From an uncultured Litoreibacter sp. (GTDB taxonomy: Bacteria; Pseudomonadota; Alphaproteobacteria; Rhodobacterales; Rhodobacteraceae), in the NCBI GenBank assembly GCA_947501685.1, contig CANMWQ010000001.1, forward strand, positions 496,001 through 560,000: DNA of 64,000 bases, written 5' to 3'. Of the stretch, positions 52,758 to 60,772 are shown in pieces (position 1 is the first letter of the stretch; each line of letters starts with the position of its first letter). A model generated the notes under the pieces. The model searched no databases. It saw only the letters and a list, made by a program, of their open reading frames with translations, and had not been told where the DNA came from. A program made the position numbers and the translations under genes.

Positions 52758-54064
52758 GCCACGTTCACCCATGTGCGCATTCCGCCAACGGCATGGCTGA
52801 GCATATGGCAGTGCAGCAGCCAACGACCAGGGTTGTCGAAGACACAGATGACATCACGGCTTTCACCTGCGTCTACCAGAGTTGTGTCACGCAGATCACC
52901 CAAGGCACCATTCTTATCGACTTCATAGAAGTGGTGACCGTGCAGGTGGATGCCATGCGGGAACGAGGTATCGTTTACAAATGTAATCCGTACCGTCTCG
53001 CCATTCTGAAATGATCCGAACGGGTCGCCTTGTAGGTCTGAGACGTTGTTGAACGCCCAGATATTGTCGCCATCGTGGCGACCGCCCATTGCACCACCCA
53101 TCATCGTCAACGTCAGATGTTGCGTGGGATCAGCAGGTATTGGCAGATTAGGCGGCGACAGGGCCATGATCGGCCCACCCACCCTATCCGTATTTGTGCC
53201 CCTCACAGCCAGATCAGCCAACCGATATGGCCCCTGACGGGTCAGCATATCAAACCCAACGGGGCCAGTGACATCAACGATCAAGTCTGCCCGTTGTGCA
53301 GGTGCGAGGGTAAGCTCGGCCATAGGACGTGGCTCCGATAGAGCCATGCCATCCAAGGCCACAAGCAACCCGTTGACGCCGCTAACCGTTACAGGAAAAA
53401 TGCGATTCGTTGCTGCATTAATCAACCGAAACCTAACACGATCTCCAGTCTTCACCTGATCTTGGGACAAGAAAGCACGGGCGAAATTCCCCATGTAACC
53501 GCCATGGGCGACACTGTGCATATCGGTAAACTCTTTGGACAGGCTACCATCTTCCTGCATCTGCCAATCTGCCATCAACACGGTGATGTCATGGTCAATA
53601 TCAGGAGGAGTTTCATCCTCAACAATCAGTGGTCCCATCATGCCACGTGCGACTTGTTCATGAGAAATGTAATGCGAATGATACCAATAAGTGCCTTCGT
53701 CTGGCGGGACAAAGCTATAGGTTTTGGTATCGGAGGGTTCAATCAACTCCTGTGTCAGCATCGGCACACCATCCATCTGGTTTTCCAACCTGATGCCGTG
53801 CCAATGCACTGCGGTGCCTTCTTCAAGACCGTTCTCAACATTGATGTTCACACGCTCACCACGACGCACCCGCAGTTCGGGACCTGGCATTGATCCGTTG
53901 AAGCCCAGCATGGATGTCACACCACTTCCATCTGGTAGGATTTGTTGCGTCACCGCTTCTGCCTTCAATCGTAACGTATCTTCGGCTGCGAATATGGGCA
54001 TAGGTAAGATCGCGGTGGCTGAAACGGAGGCCAAGAAGTATCGTCTATTCATGTGGTGCCTCAT
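52754..54064 (-). CDS. Multicopper oxidase
   Basis: A 436-aa periplasmic oxidase. The N-terminal NRRYFLASV resembles a twin-arginine signal (start at 54064, alternatively 54052). Copper motifs are [28 protein letters not shown] and [14 protein letters not shown], giving type 1 and trinuclear sites. A Met/Gly-rich segment ([12 protein letters not shown]) may bind Cu(I). It probably oxidises Cu(I), as CueO does. The start overlaps copD by 4 nt. Confidence 0.92.
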   Translation of the reverse strand: MRHHMNRRYFLASVSATAILPMPIFAAEDTLRLKAEAVTQQILPDGSGVTSMLGFNGSMPGPELRVRRGERVNINVENGLEEGTAVHWHGIRLENQMDGVPMLTQELIEPSDTKTYSFVPPDEGTYWYHSHYISHEQVARGMMGPLIVEDETPPDIDHDITVLMADWQMQEDGSLSKEFTDMHSVAHGGYMGNFARAFLSQDQVKTGDRVRFRLINAATNRIFPVTVSGVNGLLVALDGMALSEPRPMAELTLAPAQRADLIVDVTGPVGFDMLTRQGPYRLADLAVRGTNTDRVGGPIMALSPPNLPIPADPTQHLTLTMMGGAMGGRHDGDNIWAFNNVSDLQGDPFGSFQNGETVRITFVNDTSFPHGIHLHGHHFYEVDKNGALGDLRDTTLVDAGESRDVICVFDNPGRWLLHCHMLSHAVGGMRTWVNVA

Positions 54065-54909
54065 GCTGGCAGAGTCAGGTGTGTTGTCAAAACAGCGGTC
54101 GTGCCAAGCACAGCAAGGATGATCAGCCATTCAACCGATATAGATTTGGAGAGATGGCTTGCAGCGGCTGAATCACCTGCTCGGAGCGCGGGAATGAACC
54201 GAAGTTTATTGGCCGCAGCTAACCCCAGCAGAGCAACTATGAGAAGAACCTTGATGATCAATGCTTGCCCGTATCCAGTCCCGATAAGTGCGGTGAACGA
54301 CCCAACAAGCTGGTAGCCCATGTAACCACCAACGATGATCAGCACGGGGACTGTGGCGGTCGCAACAACACCAAATCGATGCCCCACGTTCGCAGCCATG
54401 TTAAAGGTGTCGGGTAACGATGCCAGGCGTTTCAATGGAGTGAGAACACCGATCCACAGGGCGACGGTCAGCAAATGCAACGTCAAAGCGATGTCGAGCA
54501 GCGTCGTGTCTCGGCTAGAGACGTGTCCTACGTGATCGAATGACCAGATCGCCACGACTCCACCGAGAGCCGAGACCCAAGCTCCAACACGCCCCATGAA
54601 CAAGCCAGCGATCAACAGGCCGAGACCCACCAAACGCAATAGCAGTGCCGTACCGACAGGGGTCGTCCATAGCAGGCCCAGCATCTCTGGGTCAGTCATA
54701 CCGCTGAGATCACCCGTCAGGTTGGCTCCGCGTAATGAGAAGGCAAGGATGGTCGCCGCCAACCCTAGAACAGCGAATGCTGCGGCCAAACCACGTGTGC
54801 GATCTAGCCGAAACATCAGCGTCGCCATGACAGTGCCAGCCGCAGTCATCACGCCAAGGTAGAGGGCAAATTTTGTGACGATGGCCGCCAGACCGAACGC
54901 ATCAGGCAT
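54061..54909 (-). CDS. copD: Copper resistance membrane protein CopD
   Basis: A 282-aa inner-membrane protein with about eight helices and the CopD domain (HLLTVALWIGVLTPLKRL and VGHRFGVVATATVPVLI). CopD works with CopC in copper handling, classically import. Two nt separate it from copC. Downstream gene overlap of 4 nt. Confidence 0.88.
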   Translation of the reverse strand: MPDAFGLAAIVTKFALYLGVMTAAGTVMATLMFRLDRTRGLAAAFAVLGLAATILAFSLRGANLTGDLSGMTDPEMLGLLWTTPVGTALLLRLVGLGLLIAGLFMGRVGAWVSALGGVVAIWSFDHVGHVSSRDTTLLDIALTLHLLTVALWIGVLTPLKRLASLPDTFNMAANVGHRFGVVATATVPVLIIVGGYMGYQLVGSFTALIGTGYGQALIIKVLLIVALLGLAAANKLRFIPALRAGDSAAASHLSKSISVEWLIILAVLGTTAVLTTHLTLPA

Positions 54910-54911
54910 CG

Positions 54912-55253
54912 TTATTCGACAGTGAAGCTGAAGCTACCGTTCAGGGCATGGCCATCGACACCCAACCCACGCCATTCGATCACATAGGTTCCTGCTCCCA
55001 TGTCGTGCATTGGCAAGGCAAACTCCTGTGTGAACGCCGTTTGTTCGCCAAGGTCCATGTCCATACTGTGGGTGTCGGCATGTGTGATCGCGACCCGCGT
55101 CAGGCGGATGTCACCTTTGAAGTTCATCAAGACTTCGGTCGGCATCTCTGTGACGATGGCCTCGTTAGCTGGTGTCGTTGCGTCTAGGGGTGAGTGTGCC
55201 ATCGCACCTGTCGCCCAAATCCCGATCATGCCTGCGAGTAGAATAGCTTTCAT
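54912..55253 (-). CDS. copC: Periplasmic copper-binding protein CopC
   Basis: A 113-aa CopC/YobA-type beta-barrel protein with a signal peptide ending AMAHSPL; the mature N-terminal His is the copper ligand in this family. Mature sequence continues TTPANEAIVTEMPTEVLMNF. It has His and Met residues near DTHSMDM and PMHDM for copper. Binds copper in the periplasm and passes it to CopD. Confidence 0.9.
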   Translation of the reverse strand: MKAILLAGMIGIWATGAMAHSPLDATTPANEAIVTEMPTEVLMNFKGDIRLTRVAITHADTHSMDMDLGEQTAFTQEFALPMHDMGAGTYVIEWRGLGVDGHALNGSFSFTVE

Positions 55254-55280
55254 TGTTGTTTCCAGTCTTGTTGTTGGAGA

Positions 55281-55715
55281 TCAGTTGATCCCGTTGGCAC
55301 GTTGCAGTTCTCGAATGTAGGCAATGATCATGGTGACATCGCCCCGTGTTACACCCTCAACTGGCGGCATGTCGCCAAACGGCCAGTGGTGGCCCCTAAC
55401 GCCCATGGCAGCAGCCCTTTGGAAGGCTTCATCACCGTGATGGCTTGGTTCATAGATAACGTGGACCAGCGGCGGTGCGACGCCATCTTGGCCCGCCGCA
55501 TTCAGCCCGTGGCAAGCCGCGCATTTGGCCTCATAGGCGAGTTGCCCGATCTGGGCATTCTGCGACAACGTGTCAGGCAGCAGGACATTTGCAAGAACTC
55601 CGTCTTCCATGGCGATGGCAGCGTTTGTCGTTGTGGTGTGCGGTACTGTGGGCCACATCGCGTAGCCCACACCACCTGCAACCAAAATAGCAGCAATAGC
55701 GATAGTCGATTTCAT
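55281..55715 (-). CDS. c-type cytochrome, membrane-anchored or exported
   Basis: A 144-aa cytochrome c with an N-terminal hydrophobic segment (uncleaved anchor or signal) and one heme motif, CAACHG, in the pattern AYEAKCAACHGLNAAGQDGVAPPL. His/Met-rich residues in EPSHHGDE and FGDMPPVEGV suit heme ligation. I prefer ATG 55715 over the GTG nine bases upstream. Second gene of the copper operon. Confidence 0.87.
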   Translation of the reverse strand: MKSTIAIAAILVAGGVGYAMWPTVPHTTTTNAAIAMEDGVLANVLLPDTLSQNAQIGQLAYEAKCAACHGLNAAGQDGVAPPLVHVIYEPSHHGDEAFQRAAAMGVRGHHWPFGDMPPVEGVTRGDVTMIIAYIRELQRANGIN

Positions 55716-55788
55716 TGAAGGCACTGCTCCTCACATCTTTCTGCCATCGCTAAGCCTTCCAGTTGGTGGAGGGTCAAACGCTTTTTTA

Positions 55789-56544
55789 TCACAGCTTTGA
55801 GAGCATCCAGATTGCCATACCGATCATCATCAGGTTCTCGGTAAGCGACACGAACCCAAGTGGAACTTTGCTGTCACCGCCGACACAGGCGCACTTGAGT
55901 TCGCGTTTGTCGATGTAGACCGCCTTGAACACACTGATCGCGCCGATGCTTGCCACAAACAACGCGGCTGGTGCAGACAACCATGTGAGAACGCCCGCCA
56001 TCATGAGCAGCCCCGCACCCGTCTCAACAAACGGATAGATATATCCATATCGAACCCACCGCTGAGCCAACAGGTCATAATTCAGGAACATGGTGGCGAA
56101 CCGTTCAACATCTTGCAGTTTCTGTAGACCCAACAAGACCATTGAAATCGAGATAAACAACTCAACCGTCCGCCCAGTGAACATGGTGCCAAGGATGAGC
56201 CAGGTGACTGCAACAGCCATCAACGCAGCGACCGTGAACAAGGCAACCACGGGCTTATAGGTCGTGGCATCATCAGCTTTGGTGGCTTTCCCAAAGTATG
56301 CATTTAGATCGTCGAAGCCACCAATGCGGGTTTCACCAATGAACGTCTGTGGCGTCGTCTTTACACCATGCTTGGCTTTGAACGCATCAACCTCGTCACG
56401 GCTGGTGAGATGGCGATCATCAACTTGAAAGCCCTGTCGTTCCAGCAAGTCTTTCGACTTCAATCCGTAAGGACACATGTGATCGGTCATCACCATCCGA
56501 TAGAGGGTCGCAGTTTTGTTGGCGGTATCCTTGGGCATGGTCAT
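55789..56544 (-). CDS. Glutaredoxin-MauE fusion membrane protein
   Basis: A 251-aa protein whose first 90 residues form a glutaredoxin (monothiol-like active site MCPYGLKS, then TPQTFIGETRIGGFDDL). It is joined to four membrane helices of the MauE/DoxX type ending near residue 251, with a CACVGG motif. MauE proteins support disulfide formation; the fusion may reduce periplasmic or copper-bound thiols. It heads the copper operon under a CueR-type promoter. ATG 56544 has AAGGAAAAA upstream. Confidence 0.88.
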   Translation of the reverse strand: MTMPKDTANKTATLYRMVMTDHMCPYGLKSKDLLERQGFQVDDRHLTSRDEVDAFKAKHGVKTTPQTFIGETRIGGFDDLNAYFGKATKADDATTYKPVVALFTVAALMAVAVTWLILGTMFTGRTVELFISISMVLLGLQKLQDVERFATMFLNYDLLAQRWVRYGYIYPFVETGAGLLMMAGVLTWLSAPAALFVASIGAISVFKAVYIDKRELKCACVGGDSKVPLGFVSLTENLMMIGMAIWMLSKL

Positions 56545-56605
56545 TTTTTCCTTACGCAGGTGCGGGCACCCATCAGAAAGGCACCCTTGAAACTCATTCA
56601 TCATC

Positions 56606-56636
56606 AACCTAATCTCTCCAGTAACTGGAAGGTCAA
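56606..56636 (-). promoter_or_regulatory. CueR-type promoter of the copper operon, 19-bp spacer
   Basis: Read on the minus strand: -35 TTGACC (56631-56636), 19-bp spacer (56612-56630) holding the imperfect palindrome TTCCAGTTACTGGAG, and -10 TAGGTT (56606-56611). It closely parallels CueR-activated promoters such as copA. It is positioned between the operon's first gene and the divergent regulator. Confidence 0.8.
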
Positions 56637-56648
56637 GAGGTGAGTTCT

Positions 56649-57032
56649 GTGAATATTTCTGCTGCATCGAAGGCAGCGGGTCTCCCCGTCAAAACCGTGC
56701 GTTACTACGCTGACATCGGCCTTGTTCAGGCTCCGTCGCGTTCCGATGCAGGGTATCGCACCTATGATGATGCTTCTGTCAGAAAGCTCGTCTTCATCCG
56801 AAGATCACGAGAGTTTGGCTTCACCATCGAAGAGTGCCGTGAACTCCTCGGACTATACCAGGATCAGGACCGCACCAGTTCCGAAGTGAAACGCATCGCA
56901 TCCAAGCGTTTGGAAGAGATCGAAGAGAAGCAACGTGAACTTCAATCGCTCCATGATGAGTTAGCTCACCTAGTGACATCTTGCCGTGGTGATCATCGCC
57001 CCGATTGTCCGATCATCGATTATCTGGGTTAA
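56649..57032 (+). CDS. cueR: Copper-responsive MerR-family regulator CueR
   Basis: A 127-aa activator, HTH SAASKAAGLPVKTVRYYADIGLV, dimer helix, and the metal-binding loop CRGDHRPDCPI with two Cys, as in CueR. GTG 56649 is preferred over 56640 because AGAGGTGAG lies at the right distance and CueR proteins begin MNIS. Divergent from the copper operon, which it should activate with Cu(I). Its stop lies at the first of the right-end arm sites. Confidence 0.88.
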   Translation: MNISAASKAAGLPVKTVRYYADIGLVQAPSRSDAGYRTYDDASVRKLVFIRRSREFGFTIEECRELLGLYQDQDRTSSEVKRIASKRLEEIEEKQRELQSLHDELAHLVTSCRGDHRPDCPIIDYLG

Positions 57033-57063
57033 TTTCGATACAAAGGTTGCAATTTTCGATACA
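57032..57063 (+). repeat. Right pair of candidate integrase arm sites
   Basis: ATTTCGATACA at 57032-57042 and TTTTCGATACA at 57053-57063 are 21 bp apart, the same sequence, spacing and orientation as the left pair at 40298-40329. The AT-rich 57064-57147 region has no gene. Confidence 0.7.
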
Positions 57064-57147
57064 AATACTCTACGGTAAGGAAATTGCATCACCTATTTTT
57101 CCTTATTTCTATAGTTTGATTGGCATCATTGAATTGATGCTAAATTT

Positions 57148-57167
57148 GATTCCAGGGTCGCCCACCA
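57148..57167 (+). repeat. attR: right copy of island attachment repeat
   Basis: Exact copy of the last 20 bases of tRNA-Tyr, GATTCCAGGGTCGCCCACCA, without the rest of the tRNA. It marks the right end of the island; chromosomal sequence resumes at 57168. Confidence 0.9.
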
Positions 57168-57388
57168 CTCAATCCTTATCAGATTCCTGGTTCTCTGAGT
57201 TCCCAGAGATACGCCGACTTATCAAAGGGTTGTGCGATCGGTGCTTGGCGAAGATCTCGCGATAGTGCTCCGATCTGGGCTTTAGAGGCCATATCCCGAA
57301 GAAGTCTCTGTAGGACTATTTGCCTTGAGGTCTTGGGGAGGCCCGCTGCAAACCCTGCGGAACGCTGGACTGAGAGACAAGGCTGACT
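57168..57388. other. No gene recognised between attR and the IS remnant
   Basis: About 220 bases with no convincing frame. A short plus-strand frame at about 57168-57265 is too short to support. It is probably decayed sequence next to the integration site. Confidence 0.3.
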
Positions 57389-57628
57389 TTGGCTATCCGG
57401 GCGTTGAATATGGCCAATACTCTCCGGGGGCTACCTACAGGCTGCATGCATGCTGTTGATCAAGGCAGCCGACTTTGCTCTCGCTACTACCAGAAAATAC
57501 GGTGCCAGAATGGGGTCAAGATATCGATGAGCGGCAAGTGCAATTGTTTTGACAGCGAAGCAGTTGAGACAGTCCATAAAGCCATCAAGGCAGAGCGTAT
57601 CTGGCGACGTACTCGGTCAGCCAAGTAA
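57389..57628 (+). pseudogene. IS3-family transposase OrfB remnant
   Basis: The frame reads HAVDQGSRLCSRYYQKI, then SMSGKCNCFDSEAVETVHKAIKAERIWRR, which is clearly the C-terminal catalytic part of an IS3-group OrfB (compare HSDRGSQY..., SMSGKGNCxDNAAVE). Conserved positions are eroded, and the N-terminal two thirds and terminal inverted repeats are missing. A dead insertion-sequence fragment. Confidence 0.75.
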
Positions 57629-57704
57629 GGTGTCTTCTCCCAAAATGCATTGCCCGCGAAAAGGTGCTCGGTGCCGAGGGTGTCTTCATTTGTATAACAA
57701 GGCG

Positions 57705-58973
57705 TTAGTGCTGCGGGAACAAGGTCAGCTTTGCCGCGCCGATTGCGGCTTCACTATGCGCGGCAACTTGGGGTGCCAGACCTAAGTGTCGCGCACGTAT
57801 CGCGCTCCACGTCGTGTTTTTGGCTCCCCCTCCTGCGGTGTAGATCGCGGCTGGCGCGGGTCCGCCACGGGCTGTGATCTCTTGATAGCACCGTGCCTCG
57901 ATCCGGGCGATGGCTTCAAGGATTGCTTGCAGAAAAGCAGCATCGTCCTTGGGGCGGGGCAGCATGATAGGCTGAAGGTCGGGGTCGTTTATGGGGAACC
58001 GCTCACCCGGTTCGGTCAAAGGGTAGTAGTCCAGATCAAGGGGGCTGTTTGGGTCTATTTCTGCGCTTAAGTGTTGCAACACGTCATCGCTAAAGTGCCG
58101 CTTGAGAACCGCACCGCCAGTATTTGATGCACCGCCCACAAGCCAAAGGTCACCAAGACGGTGCGAATAAAGGCCGACGTTAGGGTCATCAATGCGATGT
58201 GCGCTAAGAAGTTTGATCGCCAGTGTTGATCCAAGAGAGGTGACAGCGACGCCTTCTTTCAAGGAAGCACTCGCAAGAAAGGCGGCGATACTATCGGTGG
58301 TGCCGGCGTGAACAACAGCGTCCGGCGAAAGTTGGAACTGCGCCGCTATCCTGGCGCAGATCGGACCGATAGGTGCGCCGGGACTATGCACCTGCGGCAA
58401 CAAACCCGTGTCGATGACCCGGTCAATCCAAGCTGGCCAGCATTGCTGCTCTGGGTCAAAACCCGTTTTCAACGCGTTGTTATAATCTGAATGCCCGCCA
58501 TGGCCCAAAAGGCGGGCCGCAATGAAATCCGCCTGATGCAGCAAATGTACCGGTTGCATATCCGCAAGCGAGACAAGCCGCATCGCGCGGGCGAGGGCAG
58601 AGTTGCTGCCTTTGGTGATGTGGTCGCCTTCGACGCAGGCGGCAATTTGCGCAGCCTCGGCGTCAAACCCTTTGGAATTATACATCAGTCCGGGGCTTAC
58701 CGGGGCGAGCGTCGCATCCGTGAGAACCATTGACCCAGAAGTGCCGTCAACCGAGATGCTGGTAATGTCGCTTGGGCTTACGCCGTCTTTTTGCAGTGCG
58801 CGCATCTGGCGTATCAGACAGGTCTCGACCGCGGCCCACCATCCGTTCGCATCAATGCGCATGGGATCCTGCGGCGGATGTGCGGCGCGCGCCATGCTGA
58901 TCGGCTCATCGTCGTCCAAAACAGCGGTGCGCACGCCTGAGGTGCCAATATCAATCCCCAGTGCAAGGCTCAC
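57705..58973 (-). CDS. FGGY-family carbohydrate kinase
   Basis: A 422-aa sugar kinase. The phosphate motif LALGIDIGTSGVRTAVLD is at the N-terminus, SISVDGTSGS near residue 73, DFIAARLLG, and the adenosine motif AIYTAGGGAKNTTWSAIRA near 380. Similar to D-ribulokinase/xylulokinase-type proteins; the substrate is unknown. It overlaps the aldolase gene by 4 nt at its start and is the last gene of the operon. Confidence 0.88.
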   Translation of the reverse strand: MSLALGIDIGTSGVRTAVLDDDEPISMARAAHPPQDPMRIDANGWWAAVETCLIRQMRALQKDGVSPSDITSISVDGTSGSMVLTDATLAPVSPGLMYNSKGFDAEAAQIAACVEGDHITKGSNSALARAMRLVSLADMQPVHLLHQADFIAARLLGHGGHSDYNNALKTGFDPEQQCWPAWIDRVIDTGLLPQVHSPGAPIGPICARIAAQFQLSPDAVVHAGTTDSIAAFLASASLKEGVAVTSLGSTLAIKLLSAHRIDDPNVGLYSHRLGDLWLVGGASNTGGAVLKRHFSDDVLQHLSAEIDPNSPLDLDYYPLTEPGERFPINDPDLQPIMLPRPKDDAAFLQAILEAIARIEARCYQEITARGGPAPAAIYTAGGGAKNTTWSAIRARHLGLAPQVAAHSEAAIGAAKLTLFPQH

Positions 58974-59941
58974 GTTTGGGTAGCCAAGGCTTGTCTGTAT
59001 TTTTCAGCGTCCCAATCAAGTAACTCAGCTTCCGCCTCTGCGCCAATGGGCTCGACGCTCCACCCATCCTGCACCCGCGCCAGCACGTCAGACACGCATG
59101 CCAGCATCGCAATCTGGACGGGGGTGGCATCGTCTTTGATCAGCACACCCTGACCTTCTTGCAGGATCGCAGGTGGTTTCCCGTCATGATCGGATGTTGG
59201 CAGGCAAGGCCCTAGGAACACGACATGATCGGGGTAATAGGTGTCTGATTTTGCGCGAGCAAAGGCCGTCTCATCTTGGGCAAGCCAGCCGTAGTCAGAC
59301 CAAGAAAACCCCTTTGGGGCTGGGTCTGTTGCTGGTTTTGCCTCGGTTGATCTTGGTGTCAATGCCAACCGATTTTCCACCTCAGCGATCAGTGATCTTA
59401 CCTCCTCCACGGTGTCGCCTGCGCAAATCAGACCGTGGTTCTGCAGGATTACAACCTGCGTATCCGGCTTGATCCGGGCAAGGATCTGCCGCGTCAGTGG
59501 CAGGCCCGGTTTGGCATATGGTACCATCACGAAATCTAGCCCCTCAAGCTTGGAGGCCGCTTCATTGCGCCCCTCCGGGCTGATCGCATGGGCGATGGTC
59601 GCGACGGAATGTGTGTGGGCTACAACGCGATGCTGAAAGGCCGCGTGGAATGTTGTTTCGATGGAGGGGCGCAGCCCATGAGACTTATCAAGCACAGTGT
59701 TTTTGCAAGACCCGTCGCCCGCTTTTTCAAGTGCTTCCAACAGGGCCGCATCGCGGTCAACAGCGACAAATATGTTTCTGTCTTCGGCATCGGCAAGCTC
59801 CGTGCCCGAGGCCTTGATATACATTACAGAACCGTCTTTGATCGACGTATTTCCGCCGGGACCCTGCACCTGCAATGGATCGCTGCCAAGCATGGCGGAC
59901 AGAGCTTTGAATTCCGGGGTCACGAGGTTTGGAGGTTGCAT
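58970..59941 (-). CDS. Class II aldolase/adducin family protein
   Basis: A 323-aa protein whose first 220 residues form a class II aldolase (PF00596). GPGGNTSIKDGSVMYIKASG carries the substrate loop, and Zn ligands fall in HAAFQHRVVAHTHSVATIAHA and QNHGLICAG. The extra 100 C-terminal residues are typical of a longer subgroup. It should split or epimerise a phosphorylated sugar made by the neighbouring kinase. Confidence 0.87.
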   Translation of the reverse strand: MQPPNLVTPEFKALSAMLGSDPLQVQGPGGNTSIKDGSVMYIKASGTELADAEDRNIFVAVDRDAALLEALEKAGDGSCKNTVLDKSHGLRPSIETTFHAAFQHRVVAHTHSVATIAHAISPEGRNEAASKLEGLDFVMVPYAKPGLPLTRQILARIKPDTQVVILQNHGLICAGDTVEEVRSLIAEVENRLALTPRSTEAKPATDPAPKGFSWSDYGWLAQDETAFARAKSDTYYPDHVVFLGPCLPTSDHDGKPPAILQEGQGVLIKDDATPVQIAMLACVSDVLARVQDGWSVEPIGAEAEAELLDWDAEKYRQALATQT

Positions 59942-60768
59942 CAGCGTAGTTCCTTCATGCGGTAGGTTGGCAGGTCGCAGTGTTCTTCCGCTGCAATCTC
60001 GGCGAGAACCGCGTCACCGTCGAGGCCGTCAAACCGGTCGGCATAAAGGCCGCCTTCAATCAAAAGGCTGTCCCAGCCTGCGCGTTGTGCGCCCGCAATA
60101 TCGTGTTCCATACTGTCGCCGACCATCAGATAGCGACCCGGGCCGAACTTGTTTTCAAGGGCAAGAAAAACGGGGCGGTGTGGCTTGCCATAAAAATTTG
60201 TGCGCCCGCCAAGTGCGGCATAGGAATGGGCCAGCGCACCGGGGGACACGACAATACTGCCGGCACGGGGGCTTTGGCGGTCCGGGTTTGAACAATACAT
60301 TGGCAGATCGCGCGCGCGCCAATTTTTCAGGCGTGATGTCCAATCTGAGAGCTGCGTGCCATCAGGAAGACCCATCATCAAAATGCCATCCGCCTCGCGC
60401 ACATCATTCACGAGTGTCAGATCAAGTCCGCCTGCCCAGTCTGCAGCATCTCCATGAGCGCGTTCGACGGGATACAGCGCCCGCGCATTGATACGACGCT
60501 GATGAACATCCTGCCAAAGCGCTTCGCCGCTTGTCATGACGGAATCAAAGCTGTCAGAAGGAAACCCCATGCCGGTGATCCGTTCAGCATTCGGGGTCGC
60601 ACGCTTGCCGGAGTTCGACAAGACAGCAATCTTGCCCGAAAGCCCGGAAACCGCGGTGACCGCGCCGGGGTAGGGCGTGGTTCCGTTGTGAAGCACGCCC
60701 CATTGGTCAAAGACGATCACATCATAACTTGCTGCAATCGCCTGTATCTTTTCGATCTGCTGGGTCAC
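59941..60768 (-). CDS. HAD-IIA family hydrolase (TIGR01459 type)
   Basis: A 275-aa HAD phosphatase, motif I VFDQWGVLHNGTTPYPGA with catalytic Asp near residue 20 (Asp-Gln-Trp instead of the usual DxDG), motif II LSNSGK, and motif III GRYLMVGDSMEHDIAGAQRAG near 215. Subgroup members act on sugar phosphates or are uncharacterised. Stop and the next start overlap in TGATG. Confidence 0.86.
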   Translation of the reverse strand: MTQQIEKIQAIAASYDVIVFDQWGVLHNGTTPYPGAVTAVSGLSGKIAVLSNSGKRATPNAERITGMGFPSDSFDSVMTSGEALWQDVHQRRINARALYPVERAHGDAADWAGGLDLTLVNDVREADGILMMGLPDGTQLSDWTSRLKNWRARDLPMYCSNPDRQSPRAGSIVVSPGALAHSYAALGGRTNFYGKPHRPVFLALENKFGPGRYLMVGDSMEHDIAGAQRAGWDSLLIEGGLYADRFDGLDGDAVLAEIAAEEHCDLPTYRMKELR

Positions 60769-60772
60769 AGGC

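Larger units (their letters stand above)
40237..57167. mobile_element. Integrated genomic island at tRNA-Tyr, about 17 kb
   Basis: The element is delimited by a 20-bp exact direct repeat of the tRNA-Tyr 3' end, starts with a tyrosine integrase reading inward, and is visibly richer in A and T than the flanks. It carries accessory genes only: a DUF5131/TcmP pair, HTH switch, polysaccharide lyase, recombinases, a solitary DNA methyltransferase, and mercury and copper resistance. I see no conjugation, phage structural or plasmid replication genes, so it is not obviously self-transmissible. Confidence 0.9.

Noticed and set aside
40237-57167. Prophage
   Set aside because: The island has an integrase and a CI/Cro-like pair but no capsid, tail, portal, terminase or lysis genes.
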